NCBI RefSeq assembly: GCF_009708075.1
Contig: NZ_WMBT01000001.1
Span: 1-64,000 of the forward strand
Direction of reading: 5' to 3'
From: Paracoccus lichenicola
GTDB taxonomy: Bacteria; Pseudomonadota; Alphaproteobacteria; Rhodobacterales; Rhodobacteraceae
Length of the DNA stretch: 64,000 nucleotides
The position numbers were made by a program, and so were the translations under genes. Positions 19,831 through 29,157 of the stretch are shown here, in pieces; the first letter of the stretch is position 1; each line of letters opens with the position of its first letter. Below the pieces are notes generated by a model. The model was not told the origin of the DNA. It saw only the letters and a program-made list of their open reading frames with translations, and searched no databases.

Positions 19831-21435
19831 CTACATCCTGAACACGCCGAAGCGTGTGGGTTCGATGGGCGCGTTGAGGCAGGCGCGCAGGGACAGCGAC
19901 AGCACGTCGCGGGTCTTGCGCGGGTCGATGATGCCGTCGTCCCACAGCCGCGCCGAGGCGTAGAGGGGGTGGGACTGGCAGTCGAACATCTCGATGGTGG
20001 GGCGCTTGAATTCGGCCTCGTCTTCCGCCGACCAGGTGCCGCCTGTGCGTTCGATGCCTTCGCGGCGGACGGTGGCCAGCACCCCTGCCGCCTGTTCGCC
20101 GCCCATGACGCTGATGCGCGAGTTGGGCCAGGTCCACAGGAAGCGGGGCGAGTAGGCGCGGCCCGCCATGCCGTAGTTGCCCGCGCCGAAGCTGCCGCCC
20201 ACCAGCACCGTGATCTTGGGGACGTTCGTGGTGGCGACCGCCGTCACCATCTTGGCGCCGTGGCGGGCGATGCCCTCGTTCTCGTATTTGCGGCCGACCA
20301 TGAAGCCGGTGATGTTTTGCAGGAAGACCAGCGGAATGGACCGCTGGCTGCACAGTTCGATGAAATGCGCGCCTTTCTGCGCGGCTTCGGAGAACAGCAC
20401 GCCGTTGTTGGCGACGATGCCGACCGGGCAGCCCTCGACATGGGCGAAGCCCGTGACCAGCGTCTCGCCGAAGCGGGCCTTGAATTCGTCGAAGCGGCTG
20501 GCGTCCACGACGCGGGCGATCACCTCGCGGATGTCGTAGGGGGTGCGCAGGTCGGCGGGGACGACGCCCAGGATCTCCTCGGGGTCGAAGGCCGGGGGTT
20601 CGGGGGTTTGCCAGGCCACCGTGTCGGGCATCCGGCGGTTCAGGTGGCCTAGGGCGCGCCGCGCCATGGCGAGCGCATGGGCGTCATCCTCGGCCAGATA
20701 GTCGGCCACGCCGGACAGGCGGGTGTGAACATCGCCGCCGCCCAGATCCTCGGCGGTGACGACCTCGCCCGTGGCGGCGCGGACGAGGGGGGGACCGGCC
20801 AGGAAGATCGTGCCCTGGCCCCGCACGATGATCGTCACGTCGGACATGGCGGGGACATAGGCGCCACCTGCCGTGCAGCTTCCCATCACCACGGCGATCT
20901 GCGGGATGCCCTTGGCGCTCATCTGCGCCTGGTTGTAGAAGATGCGGCCGAAATGGTCGCGGTCGGGGAAGACCTCGTCCTGGTTGGGCAGGTTCGCGCC
21001 GCCCGAATCGACCAGATAGACGCAGGGCAGGTGGCACTGTTCGGCGATTTCCTGGGCACGCAGGTGCTTCTTGACCGACATCGGATAATAGGTGCCGCCC
21101 TTCACGGTGGCGTCGTTGGCCACGACCATCACGTCCCGGCCATGCACCCGGCCCACGCCCGCGATCACGCCCGCGCCGGGGGCCGCATCGTCATAAAGGC
21201 CATGCGCCGCCGTGGCGCCGATTTCCAGGAAGGGCGAACCCGAATCCAGCAGGTTCGCCACCCTTTCGCGCGGGGGCATCTTGCCCCGGCCGGTGTGGCG
21301 CTCCATCGCCTTGGCCCCGCCCCCGGCGGCGGCGGCCAGGGCGGCTTCGCGGGCGACCTCCAGCAGCGCCAGATGCGCCTGACGGTTGGCGCGGAAGCCA
21401 TCCGATGTCGTCAGGGCGGATGATGTCAGCTTCAT
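19831..21435 (-). CDS. mccB: methylcrotonoyl-CoA carboxylase, carboxyltransferase beta subunit
   Basis: The 534-aa beta subunit moves CO2 from biotin to 3-methylcrotonyl-CoA, giving 3-methylglutaconyl-CoA. It has the carboxyltransferase family features: [11 protein letters not shown] near residue 50, the acyl-CoA/oxyanion glycines [15 protein letters not shown], and the second-half [20 protein letters not shown]. The wording [28 protein letters not shown] is characteristic of MccB rather than PccB. It is in the same strand series as ivd upstream, but ompW (opposite strand) and the LprI gene lie between them. Confidence 0.95.
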   Translation of the reverse strand: MKLTSSALTTSDGFRANRQAHLALLEVAREAALAAAAGGGAKAMERHTGRGKMPPRERVANLLDSGSPFLEIGATAAHGLYDDAAPGAGVIAGVGRVHGRDVMVVANDATVKGGTYYPMSVKKHLRAQEIAEQCHLPCVYLVDSGGANLPNQDEVFPDRDHFGRIFYNQAQMSAKGIPQIAVVMGSCTAGGAYVPAMSDVTIIVRGQGTIFLAGPPLVRAATGEVVTAEDLGGGDVHTRLSGVADYLAEDDAHALAMARRALGHLNRRMPDTVAWQTPEPPAFDPEEILGVVPADLRTPYDIREVIARVVDASRFDEFKARFGETLVTGFAHVEGCPVGIVANNGVLFSEAAQKGAHFIELCSQRSIPLVFLQNITGFMVGRKYENEGIARHGAKMVTAVATTNVPKITVLVGGSFGAGNYGMAGRAYSPRFLWTWPNSRISVMGGEQAAGVLATVRREGIERTGGTWSAEDEAEFKRPTIEMFDCQSHPLYASARLWDDGIIDPRKTRDVLSLSLRACLNAPIEPTRFGVFRM

Positions 21436-21497
21436 GGGCAGGCTTTCCCGAACGGGGCGCGGCGCATTGTCGCAGCCGAGCTTTGGTTCACAGCGGT

Positions 21498-21511
21498 TTG
21501 ATCCAGATCAT
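21498..21511 (+). promoter_or_regulatory. FNR/FnrP-type box upstream of ompW
   Basis: TTGAT-CCAG-ATCAT at 21498-21511 differs by one base from the FNR consensus TTGAT-N4-ATCAA. Its centre is 65 bases upstream of the ompW ATG, suitable for an activator. Oxygen-dependent control of ompW by FNR is known in enteric bacteria; here it is inferred. Confidence 0.6.
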
Positions 21512-21569
21512 GTTTTCGGCCCGGGCACCGGTCCATGCCGCGCCCTGTAACCTTTGAAGGAGTCTTGTG

Positions 21570-22181
21570 ATGAAAACTCTGTGCCTTGCCGCCGCGGCCG
21601 TGCTGGCCGTCGTTTCCCCGGTGGCTGCGCAGCAGGCGGGCGACCTGACCGTCGGTCTGGGCATCGCGAACGTGAACCCCAAGTCGGACAACGGCGACCT
21701 GGCAGGTGGCACCGTCCCGGTCGAGATCGACGACAACACCCGCCCCCAGATCACCGTCGAATATTTCATCCGCGACAACATCGGGGTCGAATTGCTGGGC
21801 GCCCTGCCCTTCAAGCATTCGATCAAGTCGGACGGAACCGAGATCGGCACCGTCAAGCACCTGCCCCCGGTCGTGTCGCTGCAATACCATTTCGACGCCA
21901 CCCCGCAGTTCAAGCCTTTCGTGGGCGTCGGCGTGAACTTCACCGGCATCTATGATGCGGAATCGAAAGGCCCGCTGTCGGGCACGGACCTGCGCGTGAA
22001 GAACAGCTGGGGCCTGGCCGCGCATCTGGGCGCCGATTACTGGATCAACGACCGTTCGGCCATCCGCGCCGACCTGCGTTACATCGACATCGACGCGGAC
22101 GTGACCCTGAACGGCGCCGACATTGGCGAGGTCGCGATCGACCCGCTGGTCACGGGCGTCAGCTACGTGATGAAGTTCTGA
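21570..22181 (+). CDS. ompW: OmpW family outer-membrane protein
   Basis: The 203-aa product has a signal peptide (MKTLCLAAAAVLAVVSPVAAQ, cut after AAQ-type end near residue 20) and alternating beta-strand sequence expected for the eight-stranded OmpW barrel. It ends with a terminal aromatic residue in YVMKF, the usual outer-membrane insertion signal. Segments FIRDNIGVELLGALPF and GLAAHLGADYWINDRSAIRADLRYIDI match the family. OmpW is thought to pass small hydrophobic compounds. GAAGGA precedes the ATG at 21570; a GTG sits one codon before. It is on the plus strand inside a minus-strand catabolic operon and has an FNR-type box upstream. Confidence 0.92.
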   Translation: MKTLCLAAAAVLAVVSPVAAQQAGDLTVGLGIANVNPKSDNGDLAGGTVPVEIDDNTRPQITVEYFIRDNIGVELLGALPFKHSIKSDGTEIGTVKHLPPVVSLQYHFDATPQFKPFVGVGVNFTGIYDAESKGPLSGTDLRVKNSWGLAAHLGADYWINDRSAIRADLRYIDIDADVTLNGADIGEVAIDPLVTGVSYVMKF

Positions 22182-22236
22182 GCCATACGCCCGGCGCATC
22201 CTTGACGGGATGCGCCGAAGCCGTGCCGCAGACGGC

Positions 22237-22758
22237 CTAGTCATCCTGCGGCTCCCACGCGCGCAGGCGCAAGTATTGCTCCGCCGTCAGGTGCAGGCTG
22301 CATTCGACGCCAGCCGGACCCGCGCCGGTGCCGCCGCCCCAGCGGCTGCCTTCATAGGAACAGGCCGAGTCGCGAAAGGCGATCCAGTCGCGCTGCATCT
22401 GGCGCAGCAGCGGTTCCTGTCTTGCGGCGGCGGATCCCAGGTCCGCCATCTCGGCATCGGCGGCACTCGCGGCCTTCAGCACCCTGGCATAGCTGTCGTT
22501 CAGCTTCTTGTCCCAGACATCCAGTTCATTTCCCAGGCACCAGGACATCGCCGCGGTGCTCTGGCCCTCGGGCGAGGCAAGACAGGGACCGGAGGCCGCG
22601 CCGACGCAGGCAAGGTAATCCGGCGTTTCGTCCGGCTTGGCCTGCCCGCTGGCGTTTTCCAGGCAGGCGTCGATCAGCCCCCCATCGAAGGGCGGCCGTT
22701 CGGGTTCCTGGCCGAAAGCCGGGGTTGCCATCACGGCCAGGATTAGCAAGACGCGCAT
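22237..22758 (-). CDS. LprI-family (DUF1311) exported protein
   Basis: A 173-aa protein with a signal peptide ([17 protein letters not shown]) and several cysteines. The C-terminal half WCLGNELDVWDKKLNDSYARVL...QRDWIAFRDSAC...CSLHLTAEQYLRLR is the LprI/DUF1311 domain, which in some members inhibits lysozyme. The ATG at 22758 shares one base with the TGA of ivd (sequence TGATG), so it should be translated by coupling to ivd. A periplasmic lysozyme-inhibitor-like protein in a leucine-degradation operon is unexpected. The functional call is by family only. Confidence 0.8.
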   Translation of the reverse strand: MRVLLILAVMATPAFGQEPERPPFDGGLIDACLENASGQAKPDETPDYLACVGAASGPCLASPEGQSTAAMSWCLGNELDVWDKKLNDSYARVLKAASAADAEMADLGSAAARQEPLLRQMQRDWIAFRDSACSYEGSRWGGGTGAGPAGVECSLHLTAEQYLRLRAWEPQDD

Positions 22759-23918
22759 CACACCACCTCCATCAGTTCGCGCCCGATCAGCATCCGGCGG
22801 ATTTCGCTGGTGCCCGCGCCGATCTCCATCAGCTTGGCGTCGCGAAACAGGCGGCTGACCGTGCTGTCGTTGAGAAACCCTGCCCCGCCAAGCGCCTGCA
22901 CCGCCTGGTGGGCCTGCACCATGGCCTGTTCGCTGGCATAGAGCACCGCGCCCGCCGCGTCCTGGCGCGTGACCTTGCCCGCGTCGCAGGCCTTGGCCAC
23001 CTCATAGACATAGGCACGTGCGGTGTTCAGCGCGACATACATGTCGGCGATCTTGGCCTGCATCAGCTGGAACGACCCGATCGGCTGGCCGAACTGCTTG
23101 CGGTCGCGGACATAGGGCATCACTTCGTCCAGGCAGGCGGCCATGATGCCGGTGCCAATGCCCGACAGGACCAGCCGTTCGTAATCTAGCCCCGACATCA
23201 GCACGCGGACGCCCCGGCCTTCCTCGCCCAGAACATTCTCGAACGGGATCTCGCAATTCTCGAAGATCAGCTCGCCCGTGTTCGACCCGCGCATCCCCAG
23301 CTTGTCGAAATGCGGACTGGTGGAAAACCCCGCCATGCCGCGTTCGACGATGAAGGCGGTGATGCCCCTGGACCCCGCGTCAGGGTCGGTCTTGGCATAG
23401 ACGACCAGCGTGTGGGCATCGGGCGCATTGGTGATCCAGTATTTGCTGCCGTTCAGGACATAGCGGTCGTTCTTCTTTTCCGCGCGCAGCTTCATCGACA
23501 CCACGTCGCTGCCCGCGCCTTCCTCGGACATGGCAAGCGCGCCCACGGCCTTGCCGCTGCACAGGTCGGGCAGATACCTGCGGCGCTGTTCGTCGGTGCC
23601 GTTCAGCTTGATCTGGTTCACGCACAGGTTGGAATGCGCGCCATAGGACAGGCTGACGCTGGCGCTGGCCCGTGCGATTTCCTCGACAGCCACGACATGG
23701 GCCAGATAGCCCATGCCCGCGCCGCCGAATTCCTCGGGGACGGTGATGCCCAAAAGGCCCAGATCGCCCATTTCCGTCCACAGCTCGTTCGGAAAGGCGT
23801 TGGTGCGGTCCACGGCGGCGGCGATGGGCTTGACGCGGTCCTGCGCCCAGCGATGCACCATGTCGCGCAGGGCGTTCACGTCCTCGCCCCCGTCGAACTC
23901 CATCCCCCGCGTGAACAT
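22758..23918 (-). CDS. ivd: isovaleryl-CoA dehydrogenase
   Basis: This 386-aa acyl-CoA dehydrogenase oxidises isovaleryl-CoA to 3-methylcrotonyl-CoA, the substrate of MccAB, with FAD and transfer to ETF. Motifs: SEEGAGSDV and [10 protein letters not shown] for the flavin, [15 protein letters not shown] and [33 protein letters not shown] at the C-terminus. The catalytic Glu is expected in the [10 protein letters not shown] region as in isovaleryl-specific members. I start it at the ATG at 23918, after a GGGAGGGGG ribosome site; a TTG lies two codons earlier. Promoter and palindromic operator are directly upstream. Confidence 0.94.
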   Translation of the reverse strand: MFTRGMEFDGGEDVNALRDMVHRWAQDRVKPIAAAVDRTNAFPNELWTEMGDLGLLGITVPEEFGGAGMGYLAHVVAVEEIARASASVSLSYGAHSNLCVNQIKLNGTDEQRRRYLPDLCSGKAVGALAMSEEGAGSDVVSMKLRAEKKNDRYVLNGSKYWITNAPDAHTLVVYAKTDPDAGSRGITAFIVERGMAGFSTSPHFDKLGMRGSNTGELIFENCEIPFENVLGEEGRGVRVLMSGLDYERLVLSGIGTGIMAACLDEVMPYVRDRKQFGQPIGSFQLMQAKIADMYVALNTARAYVYEVAKACDAGKVTRQDAAGAVLYASEQAMVQAHQAVQALGGAGFLNDSTVSRLFRDAKLMEIGAGTSEIRRMLIGRELMEVV

Positions 23919-23941
23919 CCGCAAACCCCCTCCCGGTTTAT

Positions 23942-23988
23942 TGAACGATCGTTCATTTCGTATAGGCCACCTTTCCGGCGGCGGTCAA
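23942..23988 (-). promoter_or_regulatory. ivd promoter with 14-base palindromic operator
   Basis: On the minus strand TTGACC (23988-23983) and TATACG (23964-23959) are 18 bases apart. The start of transcription is then expected near 23952, inside the perfect palindrome TGAACGATCGTTCA at 23942-23955. A palindrome of this form is typical for TetR-family repressors and would block initiation. The regulator is not adjacent. Confidence 0.6.
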
Positions 23989-24118
23989 GCGCCAGCCTGC
24001 GACGGAAGGGGGATGCGGTCAACGCCTTGCCGCGCCGCCTGCCGGGGGATTTCTGCCCGCATGACACTTCCTCGCCGCGCCGCGATGCACTAGACGGGGC
24101 GCGACAGAGGATACGGAC

Positions 24119-25210
24119 ATGACGCAGATCACACCCCAACCCGGCATCATGGACATCGCGCTTTACGTCAGCGGCGAAAGCAGGCTGCCGGGGCACCGCG
24201 ACGTGCTGAAGCTGTCGTCGAACGAAAACCCGCTGGGGTGCAGCGACAAGGCGAAGGCGGCCTATGCCGCGGCGGCAGGGGATCTGCACCGCTATCCGAA
24301 CACCGATCACGGTCCCCTGCGCCGCGCCATCGGCGAGGTCCACGGCCTTGACCCCGACCGGATCATCTGCGGGGTGGGGTCCGACGAGGTGCTGCAATTC
24401 GTGGTCCAGGCCTTTGCCGGGACGGGCGACGAGGTGATCACGACGGAACATGGCTTTTCCATGTATCCGATCCTGGCCCGGATGGTCGGCGCGGTTCCCG
24501 TCACGGTCCCCGAGGCCGAGCGCCGCATCGACGTGGACGCGATCCTGGCCGCCGTCACGGACCGGACGCGGATCGTCTTTGTCGCCAACCCGGCCAACCC
24601 GACCGGCACCATGCTGACCGCGGAGGAAGTGCAGCGTCTGGTGGATGGCCTGCCCCCCGCCGTTTTGCTGGTCCATGACGGCGCTTACACCGAATTCGCG
24701 GCGGGCGCGGACGGCGGCGTGTCGCTGGTGGACCGCCACCCCAACGTCATCATGACGCGGACATTCTCCAAGATCCATGGGCTTGGGGGCTTGCGGATCG
24801 GCTGGGGCTATGCCGGGCGCGAGATCATCGACGTGCTGAACCGCATCCGCCAGCCCTTCAACCTGTCGAACGCCCAGATGGCCACGGCCGAGGCGGCGGT
24901 CCGCGACACCGCCTTCCGCGACCGTTGCGCCGGCCTGAACGCCCGGATGCGCGAGCGGATGCGCAACTCGCTGATCCAGATGGGCATCGGCTGCGACGAG
25001 AGTTTCGCCAATTTCGTGCTGGCCCGATTCACCGACCCGGCCGAGGCCGAGGCCGCCGATGCCGCGCTTCGCGGCGATGGCATCCTGGTGCGCCGCGTCG
25101 CGGGCTACGGCTTGCCCGCCGCCCTGCGCATCACCGTGGGGGACGAGGATGGCGTGACCCGCGTCCTGGATTGCCTGGGCCGCTTCATGTCCGAACGGGG
25201 CCGCGCATGA
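24119..25210 (+). CDS. hisC: histidinol-phosphate aminotransferase (possibly acting on aromatic acids)
   Basis: A 363-aa class I/II PLP aminotransferase. It has LSSNENPLG near the start, VGSDEVLQFV, the VANPANPTGT substrate loop, and the PLP lysine in TRTFSKIHGLGGLRIGWGYA. HisC converts imidazole-acetol phosphate to histidinol phosphate. Because its stop codon overlaps the ATG of a prephenate dehydrogenase gene (ATGA), it may serve mainly in tyrosine and phenylalanine formation, as second HisC copies often do. It starts at the ATG at 24119. Confidence 0.92.
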   Translation: MTQITPQPGIMDIALYVSGESRLPGHRDVLKLSSNENPLGCSDKAKAAYAAAAGDLHRYPNTDHGPLRRAIGEVHGLDPDRIICGVGSDEVLQFVVQAFAGTGDEVITTEHGFSMYPILARMVGAVPVTVPEAERRIDVDAILAAVTDRTRIVFVANPANPTGTMLTAEEVQRLVDGLPPAVLLVHDGAYTEFAAGADGGVSLVDRHPNVIMTRTFSKIHGLGGLRIGWGYAGREIIDVLNRIRQPFNLSNAQMATAEAAVRDTAFRDRCAGLNARMRERMRNSLIQMGIGCDESFANFVLARFTDPAEAEAADAALRGDGILVRRVAGYGLPAALRITVGDEDGVTRVLDCLGRFMSERGRA

Positions 25211-26127
25211 CCGTGATCTATGACCGTGTCGCATTGATCGGGCTTGGCCTGATCGCCGGATCCATGGCCCATGCCATCCGCGAAGGGGGTCTGGCGCGTG
25301 AAATCGTGGGCTATGCCCGCAGCGCCGAGACCCGCGACACCGCCCGAGAGATCGGCCTTTGCGACCGCATCGCCGACAGCGCGGCAGAGGCGGTGGAAGG
25401 CGCCGACCTGATCGTCCTGGCCGTTCCGGTGGGTGCCATGGGCGCGGTTGCGGCGGACATCGCGCCACATCTGAAACCGGGCGCCACCGTCACGGATGTC
25501 GGATCGGTCAAGCAGTCGGTCATCGACGCCGTTGCCCCTCACATCCCGCCGGGCGTGCATTTCGTGCCCGGCCATCCCTTGGCAGGCACCGAACATTCCG
25601 GTCCCCGCGCGGGCTTTGCCAGCCTGTTCCGCAACCGCTGGTGGCTGCTAACCCCCCTGCCGGACAGCGACCCCGATGCCGTCGCCCGCCTGTCCGATCT
25701 GGTCCGCGCCATGGGCGCCAAGACCGACACCATGGAACCCGCACACCACGACCTGGTCCTGGCCGTGACCAGCCACGCGCCCCACCTGATCGCCTATACC
25801 ATGGTGGGCGTGGCCGACCACCTGCGCCGCGTCACGGACGAGGAAGTGATCCAGTATTCCGCCGCCGGTTTCCGCGACTTCACCCGCATCGCCGCCAGCG
25901 ATCCCACCATGTGGCGCGACGTGTTCCTGCACAACAAGGAGGCGACGCTGGACATCCTGGGCCGCTTCACCGAGGAACTGTTCGTCCTGCAGCGCGCCAT
26001 CCGCATGGGCGACGGCCAGCAGCTGTTCGATTACTTCACCCGCACCCGCGCCATCCGCCGCGGCATCATCGAGGCCGGGCAGGACACCGCCGCCCCCGAC
26101 TTCGGGCGCGTCGCGACGGGCAGCTAG
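25207..26127 (+). CDS. tyrC: prephenate/arogenate dehydrogenase
   Basis: The 306-aa product has an N-terminal NAD-binding motif (VALIGLGLIAGSMAHAIRE), the VGSVKQSVIDA segment and the conserved PGHPLAGTEHSG catalytic region near residue 120, followed by the helical dimer domain with SHAPHLIAYTMVG. It makes 4-hydroxyphenylpyruvate or tyrosine by oxidative decarboxylation. Substrate preference between prephenate and arogenate cannot be read. Its ATG overlaps the hisC stop by four bases. It ends in a four-base overlap with the convergent DUF2125 gene. Confidence 0.92.
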   Translation: MTVIYDRVALIGLGLIAGSMAHAIREGGLAREIVGYARSAETRDTAREIGLCDRIADSAAEAVEGADLIVLAVPVGAMGAVAADIAPHLKPGATVTDVGSVKQSVIDAVAPHIPPGVHFVPGHPLAGTEHSGPRAGFASLFRNRWWLLTPLPDSDPDAVARLSDLVRAMGAKTDTMEPAHHDLVLAVTSHAPHLIAYTMVGVADHLRRVTDEEVIQYSAAGFRDFTRIAASDPTMWRDVFLHNKEATLDILGRFTEELFVLQRAIRMGDGQQLFDYFTRTRAIRRGIIEAGQDTAAPDFGRVATGS

Positions 26128-27062
26128 AACGCGGGCCAGGGCGGGGCCGACCCGATCTCGACCGTGCCGAGGAACATCCGGCCCTCGCGCATCTCCAGCG
26201 GGATGCGGACCTGACCTTGCGCTGCGGGCGGCATGGACGGCCAGTCCGCGCCGCCGCCCGCGAAATCCATCTGTCCGACCCGGTTCAGCATGCCCCGCGC
26301 CAGCAGGCGGACCTTTGGCGGGACCAGCCCCTCCTCGATGGCCCGATCCAGCATGGCGGCGGCATCGCTGCCGTAGAGCGCGACACGGCCCTGGGCCAGA
26401 CCGTCCGCGCCCTTGCTCAACTGCCCGACCAGCCGCACCGTGAAACGGCCGGTGTCGATCTCGAACCCCTCGGTCATGACGCCCAGCACGGCAGGCGTCT
26501 CGGTCCCGATACCGGGCGCACGATCCAGCCACAGGCGCAGCCCGCCGGTGGCGGACCGGGCCTGCGGCAGGCGCAGGTCGGGCAGGTGGATCCGCATCTG
26601 GAAGGCATGGCCCGGGATGCGGTCGTCCGCCACGGCGCGCGCGGTCACGTCGCCCCGCCCCGACAGCGGCGCGCCGTCCAGCGCCAGGGCCGCAAAGGAC
26701 GCATTGGCCCGCACAACCGAACCAAGGGGCGACAGCGTCACGGCTGCAGCGGCATCCTCCATCCCGACCTGCCGCCGCCCGGCCGGGGCATCCCAAAAGG
26801 CCGTCTCGGGCAGGCCGGCCCGCAGGGTCGTCGGCGACAGGGGCGTCACCCACAGATCCAGCCTCGGCAGTTCCAGCCGCCCGGCCTGCGTCGGCAACGT
26901 CACGCCCGTCAACGCCAGCCCAAGCCGCCCCCACCCCGGTTGCGGGGCGATCCCGTCCGCCTGCACATGCCGCCGCGCCTGCGCGACCAGCAGGGGTTCG
27001 GCTGCGAACCACAGGCCCGCAAGTGCCAGCGCGATCATCAGAAGCAGCCTTGGAATCATCAT
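26124..27062 (-). CDS. DUF2125 family membrane-anchored protein
   Basis: A 312-aa protein with one N-terminal hydrophobic helix (residues about 4-22) and a long, beta-rich outside part. The organisation (helix, ARRHVQADGIAPQPGWGRLGLALTGV, repeated strand motifs) fits DUF2125, a family widespread in alphaproteobacteria and of unknown function. It may be a periplasmic or envelope-spanning lipid-related protein, but that is a guess. It diverges from chaC. Confidence 0.8.
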   Translation of the reverse strand: MMIPRLLLMIALALAGLWFAAEPLLVAQARRHVQADGIAPQPGWGRLGLALTGVTLPTQAGRLELPRLDLWVTPLSPTTLRAGLPETAFWDAPAGRRQVGMEDAAAAVTLSPLGSVVRANASFAALALDGAPLSGRGDVTARAVADDRIPGHAFQMRIHLPDLRLPQARSATGGLRLWLDRAPGIGTETPAVLGVMTEGFEIDTGRFTVRLVGQLSKGADGLAQGRVALYGSDAAAMLDRAIEEGLVPPKVRLLARGMLNRVGQMDFAGGGADWPSMPPAAQGQVRIPLEMREGRMFLGTVEIGSAPPWPAF

Positions 27063-27132
27063 CCCCTCACCCGTCCCCTTCCGTCATGGCACGCGTTGTC
27101 CTAACTTTCGGTGAATGGACGGAATGGGGACG

Positions 27133-27690
27133 ATGCGAAAGATCGAATGGGTCTTCGGCTATGGATCGCTGATCTGGGATCCGGGCTTTGCGCCGGTCGA
27201 GACCGCGCGGGCATGGGTGACGGGCTATGCCCGCAGCTTCTGCCTGCGGTCGATCCAGCATCGCGGCACGGCGGCGCGGCCGGGGCTGGTGCTGGGCCTC
27301 GACGCGCAGCCGGGCGGCGAATGCGGCGGCCTGGCCCTGCGCATCGCGGACGGCGACCATGACGAGGTGCTGGCCTATCTGCGCGCGCGCGAACTGGTGA
27401 CGGACGCCTATAAGGAGGCGATCCTGCCCCTGCGGCTGGAGGATGGCCGCCGTGTCGAGGCGCTGGCCTATGTCATGCGGCGCGACCACGTCCAGTATGC
27501 GGGCGGGCTGGATCTGGCCGAACAGGCGCGGATCATCGCGCGGGCGCAGGGCGGGCGGGGACCGAACGCCGATTACCTGTTCAACACCGCCGCCCATCTG
27601 GCGCAGATCGGCCTGGGCGACGCGACAATGGACCATCTGACGGACGAAGTGCGCAAGTTGCTGGAAAGCGACAGAAACCCGCCGGCCTGA
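27133..27690 (+). CDS. chaC: glutathione-specific gamma-glutamylcyclotransferase
   Basis: ChaC breaks glutathione into 5-oxoproline and Cys-Gly in the cytoplasm. The 185-aa sequence opens with the diagnostic WVFGYGSLIWDPGF, and has CLRSIQHRGT, the ARELVTDAYKEAILPL segment with the catalytic-type Glu, and GPNADYLFNTAAHLAQIG. I chose the ATG at 27133, preceded by GGGGACG; an ATG at 27115 is also in frame and adds six residues. Confidence 0.92.
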   Translation: MRKIEWVFGYGSLIWDPGFAPVETARAWVTGYARSFCLRSIQHRGTAARPGLVLGLDAQPGGECGGLALRIADGDHDEVLAYLRARELVTDAYKEAILPLRLEDGRRVEALAYVMRRDHVQYAGGLDLAEQARIIARAQGGRGPNADYLFNTAAHLAQIGLGDATMDHLTDEVRKLLESDRNPPA

Positions 27691-27768
27691 CCGTCGGATC
27701 GCTTGGCAAGCGCGGGGGCGCGCCCTACACTCCCGGCTGACAGTGTTTGGCCATGGGAATGCGACCAG

Positions 27769-29154
27769 TTGACCGACCCCACCAGCAGCCAGCGGCCTGA
27801 CCAGTCCGCCCTTCCACGCCGCACCGGCGCGGCGGACCGGCGGATCACCGCGACCCGCCCCCCCGGCCCCGGCCCTGCCAGCCCGCATTTCTCGCAACCC
27901 GTGCGGCAGATCGTGATGATGGTCACGGTGCTGGTCCTGGTGCTGGCGGGGGGATGGATCGCCTATGGCCGCATCCTGCCGATCTTCCGCGCGAACCTGT
28001 GGCTGAACGGGCTGATCCTGGCCGTCTTCGCCCTGGGCGTGCTGGCCTGTTTCTGGCAGGTGGGCCAGCTGATCCGCTCGGTCAGCTGGATCGAGCGGTT
28101 CGCCGCCCGGCGCAGCAATGCCGTGGAAAAGGGCATCGCGGCGCGGGGCGGGCTGGACACCGGCGACCAGCCCCCGCGTCTTCTGGCGCCCTTGGCCGCG
28201 CTTCTTGGCGCGCGCGGGCCTGTGGGCGGGGTCATCTCGACCAGTGCGGCGGCCTCGATCCTCGATTCCGTGGCAACCCGCATCGACGAGTTGCGCGACA
28301 TCACAAGATACCTGTCGAACCTGCTGATCTTCCTGGGACTTCTTGGCACCTTCTATGGCCTTGCGACGACCATCCCGGCGGTGGTCGAGACGATCCGCAC
28401 CCTGGCCCCGCAGCAAGGCGAAGCCGGCATCCAGGTCTTCGACAAGCTGATGAGCGGGCTGGAATCCCAGTTGGGCGGCATGGCGACGGCGTTTTCCTCG
28501 TCCCTGCTGGGGCTTGCCGGATCGCTGGTCGTGGGGCTTCTGGAACTGTTCGTCACCCACGGCCAGAACCGCTTCCATCGCGAGCTTGAGGAATGGATGT
28601 CGGGCTTTACCCGCGTCAGCCTGGCGGGTTCCGAGGGCGAGGGCGTCGATCAGGCCGCGCTGGCGGGGTTCCTGGAACAGATGGCGGGCCAGATGGACCG
28701 CCTTCAGCAGATGCAGGCCGAACGCGACATTCAGCGCGACGAAGCCGCCGCCATGGCGGACGAACGCGTCGTGGTGATGGCCCAGGCCATCGAGGCGCTG
28801 GTCCAGCGCAGCGAGGCCGAGCAGGAGGCATCCCTGTCCCGCATCGCCGGGCTGACCGAAGCCCTGTCCCGGCTGGCCGATGGACAGGAAAGGCTGATCG
28901 GCGGGCAGGACCGGCTGGTCGATCTGGTGCGCAGCGAAGCGGAACGCCCCGCCGCCCCGCCCCCCGATCTGGGCGGGATCGAGGCCGCGCTGAACAGGCT
29001 GACCAAGGACCTGACCGAGGGCCGGGACGAGATGGTGGCGGAACTGCGGTCCGACATCCTGGTCCTGACGCGTGCGGTGCGCGCGGCGCGCTTCAACGAT
29101 CCGTTCCGCGACGATCTTCTGCGCGACCCGCTGGTGTCGCGGGACGGGGCCTGA
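27769..29154 (+). CDS. MotA/TolQ/ExbB-type proton channel protein with long C-terminal tail
   Basis: A 461-aa inner-membrane protein resembling the A subunit of stator complexes. After a proline-rich cytoplasmic start come two hydrophobic segments (about 48-67 and 78-100). Two further segments in the conserved channel part are LLIFLGLLGTFYGLATTIPAV (183-205) and SSSLLGLAGSLVVGLLELFV (240-262). Residues 265-461 form a helical, Gln/Glu-rich tail that would lie in the cytoplasm. The likely start is the TTG at 27769 (TDPTSSQRPDQ); the frame opens at 27703. The next gene encodes the matching OmpA/MotB subunit four bases later. The layout recalls ZorA, but no effector genes follow. Function unknown. 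Confidence 0.8.
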   Translation: MTDPTSSQRPDQSALPRRTGAADRRITATRPPGPGPASPHFSQPVRQIVMMVTVLVLVLAGGWIAYGRILPIFRANLWLNGLILAVFALGVLACFWQVGQLIRSVSWIERFAARRSNAVEKGIAARGGLDTGDQPPRLLAPLAALLGARGPVGGVISTSAAASILDSVATRIDELRDITRYLSNLLIFLGLLGTFYGLATTIPAVVETIRTLAPQQGEAGIQVFDKLMSGLESQLGGMATAFSSSLLGLAGSLVVGLLELFVTHGQNRFHRELEEWMSGFTRVSLAGSEGEGVDQAALAGFLEQMAGQMDRLQQMQAERDIQRDEAAAMADERVVVMAQAIEALVQRSEAEQEASLSRIAGLTEALSRLADGQERLIGGQDRLVDLVRSEAERPAAPPPDLGGIEAALNRLTKDLTEGRDEMVAELRSDILVLTRAVRAARFNDPFRDDLLRDPLVSRDGA

Positions 29155-29157
29155 GCC

